This document shows positions 52,801 to 61,179 of a stretch of 64,000 nt of DNA, piece by piece. Under the pieces are notes generated by a model. That model was not told where the DNA came from. It saw nothing but the letters and a program-made list of their open reading frames with translations, and made no database searches. Position 1 is the stretch's first letter; every line of letters begins with the position of its first letter. This DNA comes from an uncultured Bacillota bacterium (GTDB lineage: Bacteria; Bacillota_I; Bacilli_A; RFN20; CAG-288), in the NCBI GenBank assembly GCA_949282275.1, contig CASDOO010000020.1, forward strand, positions 1-64,000, written 5' to 3'. The translations under genes were made by a program, and so were the position numbers.

Positions 52801-53705
52801 CCGGGATGGATATCCAGAAGGACCTTTCCTCCTTCCTTTCCGAAAACGGGAGAATCCTTTCCCGGCTTGGTCTCGGAACGGACAGGACGAGCCTTCTTCG
52901 TCAGGCGAGAAGCTTCGTCTCCGCCCTTGTGGAAGCCAAGCCCAACGATTTCATCAAGGCCCACAAGGCCATTCGGGATCCTAGACTTCTCGCCAATGGC
53001 AAGAAGGGAGCAAGCGAGGAGGAAAGCCTCCTCTTTCGAAAGAAAAAGGCCGTTCCTTCTTTCCTTCCCTCTCTCCTTCTTGTATGCGAGGGATGGGATG
53101 GGGACATCGTCGAAACCTTCTATCCTCTTTTTGAAAAACGGACTGTTTCTCTTAAGGACATGGAGAAAGGGGTGCTTTCTTCCTATCGCCTTCCTTCGCC
53201 GGACGTGGACGAAAGAAAAATCGTCTATCCGCAAAGGGAAAGGAAAAGGGCAAGCAAGTTCCTCTCCGACGAGGACAGCCCAAAGGACAGGGTATTGGAA
53301 AAAGGCGTCCTTCTTCACCGCTACCTCGAAGTCGTCGACTTCAAGACGAAGGAACTCCCCGCCAACCTGTTTGGGAACGAACGGGACCGTGCCATCATCC
53401 AAAAGGTCCTTTCCCTGCCGCTCTTTGCCAATCTCGAAAAGACGAAAATCTACAAGGAATATCCCTATTTTGACGATGTCCTGAAAAGCCAAGGAGTCAT
53501 CGACCTTCTTCTCGTCCATGAGGACCATATCGACATCGTCGACTACAAGCTCAAGAACATCGACGACGAAGCCTATCGGGAACAGCTTTCGACCTATCGA
53601 CGGAACGTCGAGTCGCTCTTCGGAAAGGACAGGACGATCCACACCTACCTTCTTTCCATCCTGGAGCATCGCCTGGAAGAGGTGAATACGAAAGATAGAA
53701 GATAG
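49809..53705 (+). CDS. AddA-like helicase-nuclease subunit
   Basis: 1298 residues. Walker A SAGAGSGKTKTL (22-33), UvrD-type motif II VLVDEYQDTNDFQ (about 406), motif III FTVGDAKQAIYGFR, MNKNYRS and motif V/VI VSLMTIHQSKGLEFKIVY and FYVALTRPKETLYLVG are intact. A C-terminal RecB nuclease domain (GVIDLLLVHEDHIDIVDYKL, about 1228-1247) completes it. With AddB it unwinds and trims broken DNA ends for RecA. The ATG at 49809 follows the AddB stop by one base; a longer frame from 49770 is a shadow start. The convergent ABC gene begins four bases after its stop. Confidence 0.92.
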   Translation: MSFNKEQQQAIDSRVDENVLISAGAGSGKTKTLSSKVYKVCAKDGIKPSQLLVLTFTNKAAFEMKERIIAQFRDAGDENSMTDEILSSHIQTFDSFSLYLVQQYSKILNVPSTISIMDDNILTAKANEYLDEIFNEYYERQDSRFLSMIAKFNMANDASTKRVVLDLEKKLKNLLPSEKEEFVTDYDRKFLDWGFLAKKKDAFLSGLKRKLLVGLKKAVLLFELDDPEMDVLAVLENLRHVDYSCPELKSFSFGEEKLDEMLRLALFCLDADEDALMEMVRGYTTEDANKSFWNAKGYPDDVDDEVVKERLKACFYQVRAAFRDDFLMVLKKLGPFDRQFESILSFREDIHLLFDIVKELDDRLERYKFLSNAYSFQDISNMALALLVDSKYKEAGDSIKNRFRYVLVDEYQDTNDFQEAFLNAISEKATLFTVGDAKQAIYGFRNSNCQLFLDRKARYEREGDGKHTVIDMNKNYRSVEKILSDVNAIFVNYMSKEHGGILYTDMEMLDYDKGADVYGLARTNDRGEYGIHILDYKDADANCGKVEAECLTIIRDIQEKIETGYPVLDFVNGELTLRPCRYKDFAVLIRKRSHFDVYQKLFLDNAVPLNNEIETGFHDIDAILTIQSLIRLISWRMGETKENFRHLYLSIARSYLFGKKEGYDDEQIYGTLNDPGCWKTDRILLMVDAFIEQEKDKPFSRIFLDMLATFCVVEKLPYLGDVSNNVSKIESYYQLLVGQENIGEGLKDFVALFKSIDKYDISVSASSVTSLEDAVSLMTIHQSKGLEFKIVYMPLCDNAMAGGNNMTKPDYLFTRNYGLLLPDYGYGKPVDTFLKKVYLETEGSQSGEISEHVRLFYVALTRPKETLYLVGRKTDVSSRGKENLMDMLDYTFHYDGLATQLYAHFQSFFDIGTKGEYQRLIQRSKIQAKERQIFLNVFTDEEKREIATFIFDKLITERTRKKISDCIDEFSIAIYDALVEDVSMDEDKAIRLLVHYYSGMDIQKDLSSFLSENGRILSRLGLGTDRTSLLRQARSFVSALVEAKPNDFIKAHKAIRDPRLLANGKKGASEEESLLFRKKKAVPSFLPSLLLVCEGWDGDIVETFYPLFEKRTVSLKDMEKGVLSSYRLPSPDVDERKIVYPQRERKRASKFLSDEDSPKDRVLEKGVLLHRYLEVVDFKTKELPANLFGNERDRAIIQKVLSLPLFANLEKTKIYKEYPYFDDVLKSQGVIDLLLVHEDHIDIVDYKLKNIDDEAYREQLSTYRRNVESLFGKDRTIHTYLLSILEHRLEEVNTKDRR

Positions 53706-53708
53706 TTT

Positions 53709-55571
53709 CTATGCGAGCTCCCTTCTTCCGGTATAGAGGTCGTAATAGGCGCCTCTCTTTTCGAGGAGCTCGTCCTGGTTTCCCCTCTCGATGATCCTTC
53801 CATCGTCGAGAACGCAGATCTCGTCGGCATCCTTTATGGTGCTCAATCGATGGGCAATGACCAAAACGGTCCTTTCCTTCATCAGCTGGGAGAGGCCTTC
53901 GTGGATGAGTTTCTCGCTTCTTGTGTCGATGTTGCTCGTGGCTTCGTCCAGGATGAGGACGGGCGGCTTGTTGAGGGATGCCCTCGTCAGGCCAAGAAGC
54001 TGTCTTTCGCCCTCAGAGAGGTTTCCGCCGTCATCGTGGAGGATGGTGTCGTACTTCTGGGGAAGACGGCGGATGAAAGAGTCGGCATGGCTCTTGAGGC
54101 TGGCTTCCAGGATTTCCTCGTCCGTGGAATGCCGTCGGACATAGCGGATGTTGTCCTTGACCGAGCCGGTGAAGAGGTGCGTGTCCTGGGTGACCATGGA
54201 GATGGCCCTTCTTAGGGATTCCAGCTCGATGTCCGTGATGTCGATCCCGTCATAGGCGATAGTGCCGCTATCGATAGGATAGAAGCGGGCGAGAAGGGAG
54301 ATGATCGTCGTCTTGCCGGCACCGGTTGAACCGACGAAAGCAATCTTCTTGCCGGGCTCGGCGACGAAGGAGATTCCCTTGAGGATTTCCTTTCCGGGAA
54401 CATAGGAGAAATGGACATCCTTGAAGACGATCCGGCCGACGAGGGGAATCGTCTTTTCTTCGCCAGGCTTCTTCCAGGCATAGCGGTCGTTGAAGGAACC
54501 GTCCTCTCCTACCTTGACCAGGACGACCTTGCCATTGTCTTCTTCCTCCTTTTCGTCGAGGAAGGCGAAGATCCTTTCCGCGCCGGCACTGGCAGAGAGG
54601 ATGCTGTTGAGGTGTTGGGTGAAGAAGTTGAATGGCTGGCAGGACGTACGGACGAAGACGAGATAGGAGGATAAGCCGCCAAGGCCGGTGGCGATCATGC
54701 CATTGCAGAGGAAGACGACGCCGACCACGGCCGAGACGGAAAAGTTGAGATAGCTCAGGGAGACGAAGACGGGAATCGTCAATTGGGTGAAGAAGAAGGC
54801 GTTCTCGCTGGCATTGCGCCAATGCGTGTTGCCGACAAGGAACTTGGAATAGCTCTGTTCCTCGTGGGAGAAAGCCTTGATCACCTTGACGCCGAGGATG
54901 TCTTCCTCGACGGCGGAATTGACTTCCGCAAGGCCTATCTGTTGGGCGCGGAAGTATTTTCTCGCCTTGTGGGAGTTGAAGAACATGAAGAAGAACATCA
55001 CGGCGATGAAGAAAAGAACGATCAGGGAAAGATAGACATTGATGAGGAAGAGGGAAACGATCGTGCCGATGATGTTGGAAAGGGAGAGGACGATGTTGGC
55101 GAAGGAATCGTTCATGGCCTGTATGAGGGAATCGATGTCGTTGGTGAAATAGGTCATGATTTCCCCATGGGTATGCCTGTCGAAATAGGCGATGGGAAGC
55201 TTCTGCGTCTTTGCCATCAGGTCCTTGCGGATAAGATAGAGGATCTTCTGCGTCAGGCGGACCATAATCTGGGCATAGAGGATGTTGCTGAGAACGCCGA
55301 AGGCATAGATGGCGACAAGGACGAGCGATTGTCTGGTCAGGATATTGAGTCCTTCTTCAAGGGGCGTTCCGTTTGCCAGGTTCTCCTCCAAGGTATGGAT
55401 GACAACCGTTCCGGAAAGATAGGTGCCGAGGATGTTTGCCACGCTTGAGTAGATGGCTAGAAGGACAACGACGAAAAGGAGGAAAAGGCTCTTTCCGGTG
55501 AAGTAGGAGAAAAGGCGCTTCATGGTCCCGAAGAAATCCTTCGGCCTGGCGCGGTTCAGGCTTGCCGGCAT
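53709..55571 (-). CDS. Heterodimeric ABC exporter subunit, consensus catalytic residues
   Basis: 620 residues: six membrane helices (about 15-325), then an ATPase domain. Walker A GSTGAGKTT, Walker B VLILDEATSNID and the H-loop IAHRLSTIKD are intact, but the signature is LSEGERQLLG in place of LSGGQ. It overlaps the next gene upstream by 16 bases. Together with the degenerate partner it forms a TM287/288-like or LmrCD-like exporter of drugs or lipids. AGGAGGA precedes the ATG. An insert with charged residues (EEEDNGKVVLVKVGEDG) joins the membrane and ATPase domains. Confidence 0.9.
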   Translation of the reverse strand: MPASLNRARPKDFFGTMKRLFSYFTGKSLFLLFVVVLLAIYSSVANILGTYLSGTVVIHTLEENLANGTPLEEGLNILTRQSLVLVAIYAFGVLSNILYAQIMVRLTQKILYLIRKDLMAKTQKLPIAYFDRHTHGEIMTYFTNDIDSLIQAMNDSFANIVLSLSNIIGTIVSLFLINVYLSLIVLFFIAVMFFFMFFNSHKARKYFRAQQIGLAEVNSAVEEDILGVKVIKAFSHEEQSYSKFLVGNTHWRNASENAFFFTQLTIPVFVSLSYLNFSVSAVVGVVFLCNGMIATGLGGLSSYLVFVRTSCQPFNFFTQHLNSILSASAGAERIFAFLDEKEEEDNGKVVLVKVGEDGSFNDRYAWKKPGEEKTIPLVGRIVFKDVHFSYVPGKEILKGISFVAEPGKKIAFVGSTGAGKTTIISLLARFYPIDSGTIAYDGIDITDIELESLRRAISMVTQDTHLFTGSVKDNIRYVRRHSTDEEILEASLKSHADSFIRRLPQKYDTILHDDGGNLSEGERQLLGLTRASLNKPPVLILDEATSNIDTRSEKLIHEGLSQLMKERTVLVIAHRLSTIKDADEICVLDDGRIIERGNQDELLEKRGAYYDLYTGRRELA

Positions 55572-57337
55572 TCTTTTCCTTCCTCCTGTAGTCGATAGAT
55601 GTCGCGATAGATGGCATTTCTCTCAAGAAGAGTGGCGTTGGTTCCGATGGCATCGACTTTTCCTTGGTCAAGGACGATGATCCTATCGGCGTCCTTGATC
55701 GTGGAGACCTTCTGGGCGATGACGATCTTCGTCATATCCTTGAGACGAGTCTTCAGGTTCTCCTTCAGTCGACCCTCCGTGATTCTGTCCAGGGCAGAGA
55801 AGGAGTCATCAAGAATGAGAATCTTTGGTCTCCTGAGGATTGCCCTGGCAATGCAAAGCCTCTGCCGCTGCCCGCCGGAGACGTTGGATCCCGATTGGCC
55901 GATTGGCGTATCAAGTCCTTGAGGGAGCTTTTCGAGGACGAAATCCTTGGAACAGCAGATGTCCAGTGCCTTCAGGATTTCCTCATCCGTTGCCTTCTCG
56001 TTTCCCCAAAGGAGATTCTCGCGAACGGTGCCGGAGAAGAGACATGGGCTCTGGAAGGCGATGGCGATGTTCTTCCTCAGCTCGGCAAGCGGATAGTCGC
56101 GGATGCTCTTCCCCGCAATCTCGATTTGGCCTTGGTCGACTTCGTAGAAGCGTTCCAAAAGATAGGCGAGGGTCGATTTGCTCGAGCCCGTCTGGCCGAT
56201 GATACCGACAAACTGGCCCGATTCGATACGGAAGGAGATGTTTTCAAGGACGAGGCTTTCCTTGGCGTAGGCAAAAGAGACGTTTTTGAATTCGATGGCG
56301 CCGTTTTCGATCTTGTTTTCCGGATTGCCGTTGTCGAGGATCTCGCTCTCCGTTTCCATGACTTCCTTGATGCGGTAAAGCGATGCTTCCGAGCGCGTGA
56401 AGGACATGAAGACATTGGAAACCATTGTCAGGGAAGCCAGAAGCTGGGCGACATAGCTGAGGAAGGAGGCCATGTCGTTGATGAAGAGGGCATCTTGGGC
56501 CGTCAAGGCAAGGTTTCCGCCGACAAGGAGGATGCCGATCGTGCAGGAATAGGTCATGAACTGCATGATGGCGTGGTTGTAGGCGATGAATCCCAAGGAT
56601 TTCTTGCTGACGGTGGCGAGATTGGAATTGACCGTCCGGAATTTCTCGTTCTCGTAGTCGGCCTTGTCGTTGGCCCGGATGAGCTTCATCGCGACGAGGC
56701 TTTCCTGGGTGACCCTGTTGATGCTGTCTAGGGATTTCTGGACCTTGATGAAACGCGGCCTTGCCTTGATGGTCATGAAGACAAGGATGCCGGCCATGAG
56801 CGGGAGGATGATGGCGAAGACCACGGAAAGACGGGCGGACATGGTTATGGCGAAGGCAAGGGCGAAAATCAACTGTATCGGCGAACGCAAAAGGGGACGC
56901 ATCACCTGGCAGAAGGTGTCCGAGACGATTTGGACGTCGTTAGTCATCCTTGTGACGAGAGAGTTGGTCCGGAAACTGTCGATGTTGCGGAAGGAGAAGG
57001 ATTGTATCTTCCGGTATTCCGCTTTCCGCAATTCGTATCCGAGGGCCCTTCCGGTCTTGGCAGTGTATTTTGCCGTGATGATTCCCAAAGCGAGGGAAAC
57101 GATGGCAAAGGCGACCATGATTCCTCCGATCATAAGGACAAAGGGGAGGTTCAGGTCGTAGAGAACTTTGCCGTCCTCTTCATACCTTTCCATGCCGTTG
57201 CCAAGGAGAATGTTCATCAGGAAAGGGATGGTGATTTCAAGGGCGCATTCCGCGACGATGGCAAAACAGGCCGGAAAGAAATAGCGTCGATAGGGCCGGA
57301 CATAGGCCCAAAGATGGAAACCGTTGGCTTTCTTCAT
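55556..57337 (-). CDS. Heterodimeric ABC exporter subunit, degenerate site
   Basis: 593 residues with six membrane helices and an ATPase domain. Walker A is GQTGSSKST (Ser in place of the usual Gly before Lys), Walker B ends ILILDDSFSALD (Asp replaces the catalytic Glu), and the H-loop reads IAQKVSTIKD (Gln replaces His). The signature VSGGQRQRL is intact and serves the partner's site. Thus one of the two composite ATP sites is impaired, the normal asymmetry of heterodimeric exporters. The two genes overlap by 16 bases and are an operon. No ribosome binding site is obvious. Substrate unknown. Confidence 0.9.
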   Translation of the reverse strand: MKKANGFHLWAYVRPYRRYFFPACFAIVAECALEITIPFLMNILLGNGMERYEEDGKVLYDLNLPFVLMIGGIMVAFAIVSLALGIITAKYTAKTGRALGYELRKAEYRKIQSFSFRNIDSFRTNSLVTRMTNDVQIVSDTFCQVMRPLLRSPIQLIFALAFAITMSARLSVVFAIILPLMAGILVFMTIKARPRFIKVQKSLDSINRVTQESLVAMKLIRANDKADYENEKFRTVNSNLATVSKKSLGFIAYNHAIMQFMTYSCTIGILLVGGNLALTAQDALFINDMASFLSYVAQLLASLTMVSNVFMSFTRSEASLYRIKEVMETESEILDNGNPENKIENGAIEFKNVSFAYAKESLVLENISFRIESGQFVGIIGQTGSSKSTLAYLLERFYEVDQGQIEIAGKSIRDYPLAELRKNIAIAFQSPCLFSGTVRENLLWGNEKATDEEILKALDICCSKDFVLEKLPQGLDTPIGQSGSNVSGGQRQRLCIARAILRRPKILILDDSFSALDRITEGRLKENLKTRLKDMTKIVIAQKVSTIKDADRIIVLDQGKVDAIGTNATLLERNAIYRDIYRLQEEGKECRQA

Positions 57338-57443
57338 ATCCGAAATTTTAAGCCATGGGAGAAAAGGATTTCAACGTGCATCTAGGTGGAAATAAAAAGC
57401 CTTTTCCCTTATAATTTAATTGTTCAGGAGGTTATTCAGAACA

Positions 57444-58001
57444 ATGAAAGATTTGAAGGGTACGCAGACAGAGAAGAATCTTCAGGCTGCCTTTGCCGGC
57501 GAGAGCCAGGCCCACACCAAGTATCGTTACTATTCCGAAGTCGCTGCCAAGGAAGGCCACAAGGAATTCGCCGATCTTTTCCTCGAGACCGCCCTCAACG
57601 AGAGCGAGCATGCCGAGCTGTGGTTCAAGTATCTCCATGGCGGTTCCATCCCCACGACCGAGGTCAACCTCGAGGATGCCGCTGCCGGAGAGAACTATGA
57701 GCACACCGAGATGTATCCGGAGTTCGCCAGGATCGCCAGGGAGGAAGGCTTCCCCGAGATTGCCGCCAAGTTCGAGCTCGTCGGCAAGATCGAGGCCCGT
57801 CACGAAGCACGCTACAAGGCCCTTCTCGAGGCCCTGAAGACGGACAAGCTCACCATCAAGGAAGGCGTCGTCGTTGTCTTCAAGTGCCAGATCTGCGGCC
57901 ATATCCATGTCGGTAGCACCGCTCCCAAGATTTGCCCCGTCTGCGGCCACAAGAATACGTTCCTTCCCGAAACCCTCTACTACGATTGGAAGGCCGAATA
58001 A
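57444..58001 (+). CDS. Rubrerythrin
   Basis: 185 residues. The ferritin-like part has LQAAFAGESQAHTKYRYYSE and the later EXXH motifs (NESEHAEL, EARHEARY) that bind the di-iron centre. The C-terminal rubredoxin domain carries CQICG and CPVCGH for one iron. It reduces hydrogen peroxide in anaerobes. AGGAGG precedes the ATG at 57444, and TATAAT lies at about 57409. It stands alone with its own terminator. Confidence 0.96.
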   Translation: MKDLKGTQTEKNLQAAFAGESQAHTKYRYYSEVAAKEGHKEFADLFLETALNESEHAELWFKYLHGGSIPTTEVNLEDAAAGENYEHTEMYPEFARIAREEGFPEIAAKFELVGKIEARHEARYKALLEALKTDKLTIKEGVVVVFKCQICGHIHVGSTAPKICPVCGHKNTFLPETLYYDWKAE

Positions 58002-58022
58002 GCCGTCTCTCATTTGATATCG

Positions 58023-58046
58023 ACCGCCGGGAAACCGGCGGTTTTT
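58023..58046 (+). terminator. Terminator of rubrerythrin
   Basis: Perfect eight-base-pair stem ACCGCCGG / CCGGCGGT with a GAAA loop, then five Ts. Confidence 0.95.
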
Positions 58047-58211
58047 CCATGCCTAAAAATTGGATAGGGACTGCTTTTCCTTGATAACGGAAACGGAAAA
58101 GCAACAGCATAAATAAAAGCCCTTTCATTTCTTATTGATATATTGACTGAAATTGAAAAATGGCGATAAATAAAGAGAATTTTACATCTTTAACAATCGA
58201 CTCAAAGCTTA

Positions 58212-58240
58212 TTAACAATCAAAAATGTAAGTGCTATCAT
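58212..58240 (+). promoter_or_regulatory. Promoter of the regulator/acyl-CoA synthetase operon
   Basis: TTAACA (58212-58217), 17 bases, TATCAT (58235-58240). It lies 46 bases before the start codon. Confidence 0.7.
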
Positions 58241-58285
58241 AGTCTCAGGTTCGCTTCTATTCCAGTATCGCTAGGAGGATAATCA

Positions 58286-59479
58286 ATGGAGAAACAGAAG
58301 CAGTATCGAATCGGGACCGATGAGCAGCAGGCCTACCTGAGGGACTATAATTTCCCGCCCAAGGGGTATGGCTATCTTGAGCCTGGTGTCGTCAGTACCG
58401 ATTCCAACGATTTCGTCGCCTTCCAAGTCGCCAAGTCGTTCTATCAGGTCTATCCGGAAGTCTTTAATCTTGCCTACATCGAGAAGAAGACGGGCATTAA
58501 GAAGGCCGAGATCAAGAAGCGGCTTTCCAGGATGTATCGCGACCATGAGATCATGCTGGTCTTCAATCCGGCAGTCTCCATCATGGGATGGGGTCTTTAC
58601 TATTGGATTGTCAAGCTGAAGAAGACGGCTACGAAGGAACAGCGCGAGGAACTGACGAAGTGGTTCCAGGACAATGATCAGATTTGTACCGGCTATATGA
58701 TGGAGGAAGGCGGGGAGTTTGACTACTTCAACGGCAACCACATGCGCAACCTCGACAACCTGATCGCCGGCGTCCTCGACAAGTTCCGGAACAAGGACTA
58801 TATCGAATACGTCCACCTCTGCCCCATCCGCCGTTGCGTCCGCGAAAGCCATGTCAACCAGTTCGATAGCCGCAAGGACTACCGCCGCTATTGCTGGAGC
58901 GAGGAGCAGAAGAAGAACGTCCTCAAGTTCCAGAAGAAGATGGACAAGGACGACTTTGCCATCATCGATGCCATCAACAATACCAAGAGCATCGGCGACA
59001 TGTTCGATTATGATGTCCTGGCCAAGCTTTCCGGCCTCGATGCCAAGGAGATGAAGGAAAACCTCTGCCGCGTCGTGGACAAGGAGAAGAGCATGCTTCC
59101 GATGATCTATTTCAACTACATGGCCGTCGGGCTGAAGATGCACTTCTTTGCCGTGACCCTTTTCCAGAATACGCCGACCTTCCGCGCCGAACAGATTCTC
59201 GACGAGCTTTGCGAGGAAGAGGCGTTCGAGAACATCTTCGACATCGGCGATGCCCACCACAACTATATCCTGAGCGCCTACGAGGATATCACCGACATCG
59301 ACAGGCTCCGGAAGAAGATTCTCTCCTATGGCGAGGTCACCGAGGTCCTCGAGGCCACTTCGCCCAGGCAGTTCCGGCGGTGGACATGCCGTCTGGATGC
59401 CCAGAATGGCTATTGGGAGGAATGTGTCTTCACGGACGACGTCCTCTTGGACAGGACGACGGAAAAGGAGGGCAAGTAG
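58286..59479 (+). CDS. Tandem Lrp/AsnC-like regulator or sensor
   Basis: 397 residues in two similar halves. Each has a winged-helix-like segment (VFNLAYIEKKTGIKKAEIKKRLSR, 59-82; IGDMFDYDVLAKLSGLDAKEMKENLCR, 236-262) and then an alpha/beta segment of RAM type. The order resembles two Lrp/AsnC units joined head to tail, as in fused transcription factors or siroheme-decarboxylase-like proteins, but I see no distinctive active-site motif for the latter. It starts an operon and is followed after one base by the acyl-CoA synthetase-like gene, so it may sense its metabolite. GGAGGATAATC precedes the ATG. Confidence 0.55.
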   Translation: MEKQKQYRIGTDEQQAYLRDYNFPPKGYGYLEPGVVSTDSNDFVAFQVAKSFYQVYPEVFNLAYIEKKTGIKKAEIKKRLSRMYRDHEIMLVFNPAVSIMGWGLYYWIVKLKKTATKEQREELTKWFQDNDQICTGYMMEEGGEFDYFNGNHMRNLDNLIAGVLDKFRNKDYIEYVHLCPIRRCVRESHVNQFDSRKDYRRYCWSEEQKKNVLKFQKKMDKDDFAIIDAINNTKSIGDMFDYDVLAKLSGLDAKEMKENLCRVVDKEKSMLPMIYFNYMAVGLKMHFFAVTLFQNTPTFRAEQILDELCEEEAFENIFDIGDAHHNYILSAYEDITDIDRLRKKILSYGEVTEVLEATSPRQFRRWTCRLDAQNGYWEECVFTDDVLLDRTTEKEGK

Positions 59480-59480
59480 G

Positions 59481-60887
59481 ATGAAAATCGAAAAGGCAAG
59501 ACCATACGTCGTCAAGAACCTGAAATACGCGCTCAATCCCTCTTCCATCGCCGTCGTCGGGGCCTCACGCTATCCCACGAAGGTCGGAAACAAGGTCATC
59601 TACGAGCTGGTCAAATGGGGATACAAGGGGAAAATCTATCCGGTCAATCCAAGGGCCGAGGAAGTCCTGGGCTTCAAGGCCTACCATACCCTCAAGGACA
59701 TCAAGGACCCTATCGACCTGGTCTTCGTTGCCGTTCCGGCCCATCTTGTCCGTTCCATCGTCGAGGATGCCGTCAGCATCAAGGCGAAGATGATGGTCAT
59801 CGCCACTTCGGCCTTCAAGGAGATCGGAAGGGGCGGATTGCAGAACGAGATCACGGAATACTGCCGCGAGCATGAGCTTCCTCTCATCGGCCCGAACCTC
59901 GTCGGCATGGGTTCGCCCTATCAGCACTTTAACTGCGGCTTCATTCCCTATCTTCCCGTCCCGGGACCGGTTGCCATGATCTCCCAGTCCGGTGCCAACC
60001 TTCTTGCCGCACTCGGCACAAGCCAGATGAGCCATTTTGGCATGTCTTTCTTCGTCGGCCTCGGAAACAAGGCCGATGTCGACTTCTCCGAATTCATCGA
60101 ATATGCCAATGAGGATCCCAACACGAAGTGCCTTGCCATCTATATCGAGGGCTTGGACTGTCCGGAAGCCTTCGTCGACTCCTGCCACAAGGTCAGCAAG
60201 CCGATTGTCGTCATCAAGGTCGGACGTTCCAAGATCGGCGTCAAGGCGGCCTTTGCCCATACGGCCAGCGAAAACCCCAACAGCGACGAATACTATGACA
60301 AGATCATCAAGGATGCGGGCGCCATAAGGGCGACGACGTGGCAGGAATTCCTCGACATCTCCCTTGCCCTGGGAAACCAGCCGGCCCTGAAAGGCGACAA
60401 CATCGTCATGATTACCAACGGCGGCGGAGCGGGCCTTCTTAGCTGCGACCACTTCGAGCGTCTTGGCCTTCCGCTCCATGAGCTGAAGCAGATTTCCCCG
60501 ATGCTCGAGCAGCGCATCCGTGCCTATATGCCGATGTTCGGTTCGCCGCTCAATCCCGTCGACATCTCCGGCACGGCAAGCGTCATCCAGTACAAGGGTG
60601 CCTTCCAGCAGGCACTCAGGGATCCCAATGTCCATGGCGTCCTTGGCGCCATCTGCCCCACCGCCGTCACCGATGTCCTTGGCACGGCAAAGGCGGCCAT
60701 CGAGGTCTATGACTCCTGCAAGGATTTGGGCAAGCCCTTCCTCATGATCTGCCAAGGCGGCGAGGAGTGCCGCGATGCCATCATGCTCCTACGGGACCAC
60801 GGAATCCCCGCCTATCCCACCGCGGAGCAGACCGTCAATGCGATGGTGGCTCTCTATCGTTACGGCACCCAGAAGAAGGCAAAGTAG
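59481..60887 (+). CDS. ADP-forming acyl-CoA synthetase, alpha-subunit-like
   Basis: 468 residues. It contains a CoA-binding Rossmann domain (AVVGASRYPTKVGNKVIYEL), a succinyl-CoA-ligase-like domain (GPVAMISQSGANLLAALGT) and AFAHTASENPNSDE, where the His should be the phosphorylated catalytic residue (usually GHTGS/A). The C-terminal part has GFAG-like NGGGAGLLSCDHFERLGL. No ATP-grasp beta subunit follows in the window, so the partner must be elsewhere or the protein works alone in another role. It forms an operon with the regulator before it and ends in a terminator. Confidence 0.8.
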   Translation: MKIEKARPYVVKNLKYALNPSSIAVVGASRYPTKVGNKVIYELVKWGYKGKIYPVNPRAEEVLGFKAYHTLKDIKDPIDLVFVAVPAHLVRSIVEDAVSIKAKMMVIATSAFKEIGRGGLQNEITEYCREHELPLIGPNLVGMGSPYQHFNCGFIPYLPVPGPVAMISQSGANLLAALGTSQMSHFGMSFFVGLGNKADVDFSEFIEYANEDPNTKCLAIYIEGLDCPEAFVDSCHKVSKPIVVIKVGRSKIGVKAAFAHTASENPNSDEYYDKIIKDAGAIRATTWQEFLDISLALGNQPALKGDNIVMITNGGGAGLLSCDHFERLGLPLHELKQISPMLEQRIRAYMPMFGSPLNPVDISGTASVIQYKGAFQQALRDPNVHGVLGAICPTAVTDVLGTAKAAIEVYDSCKDLGKPFLMICQGGEECRDAIMLLRDHGIPAYPTAEQTVNAMVALYRYGTQKKAK

Positions 60888-60918
60888 TTTCGAAATTCCA
60901 TTCCGACAATGTCGATGG

Positions 60919-60953
60919 ACGGCAGGGCTTTCCTCCAACCCCTGCCGTTTTTT
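60919..60953 (+). terminator. Terminator of the acyl-CoA synthetase operon
   Basis: ACGGCAGGG / CCCTGCCGT (60919-60927 with 60940-60948) and six Ts. Confidence 0.9.
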
Positions 60954-61149
60954 CGTGCCCTCTTCCTTATAAAAGCCTTTTCAGGAAATCCATGATATAA
61001 GAGGAAAGAGAAGAGGAGACAAAAAGTCCATTTCCAGTGTCAAAAAGGGTTCTTTCCGTCCTAAAAAGCCTTTTCACTTTCTTAGTTTGCGTCGCACAAC
61101 TTGGATTTTGCGCCGTTCGGATTGCTCGAAAAGAGCCTTTTGACAATGA

Positions 61150-61163
61150 TGGAAGCGTTTCCA
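61150..61163 (+). promoter_or_regulatory. cre-like operator before the lipoprotein/GH3 operon
   Basis: TGGAAGCGTTTCCA is close to the CcpA/LacI consensus TGNAARCGNTTNCA and lies just before the ribosome binding site AAGGAGGA. A possible promoter (TTGCTC-17-AATGAT) ends at its left edge. Binding would block transcription in the presence of preferred sugars, or until a specific sugar inactivates a LacI regulator. Confidence 0.7.
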
Positions 61164-61179
61164 CAAGGAGGAAATCACG

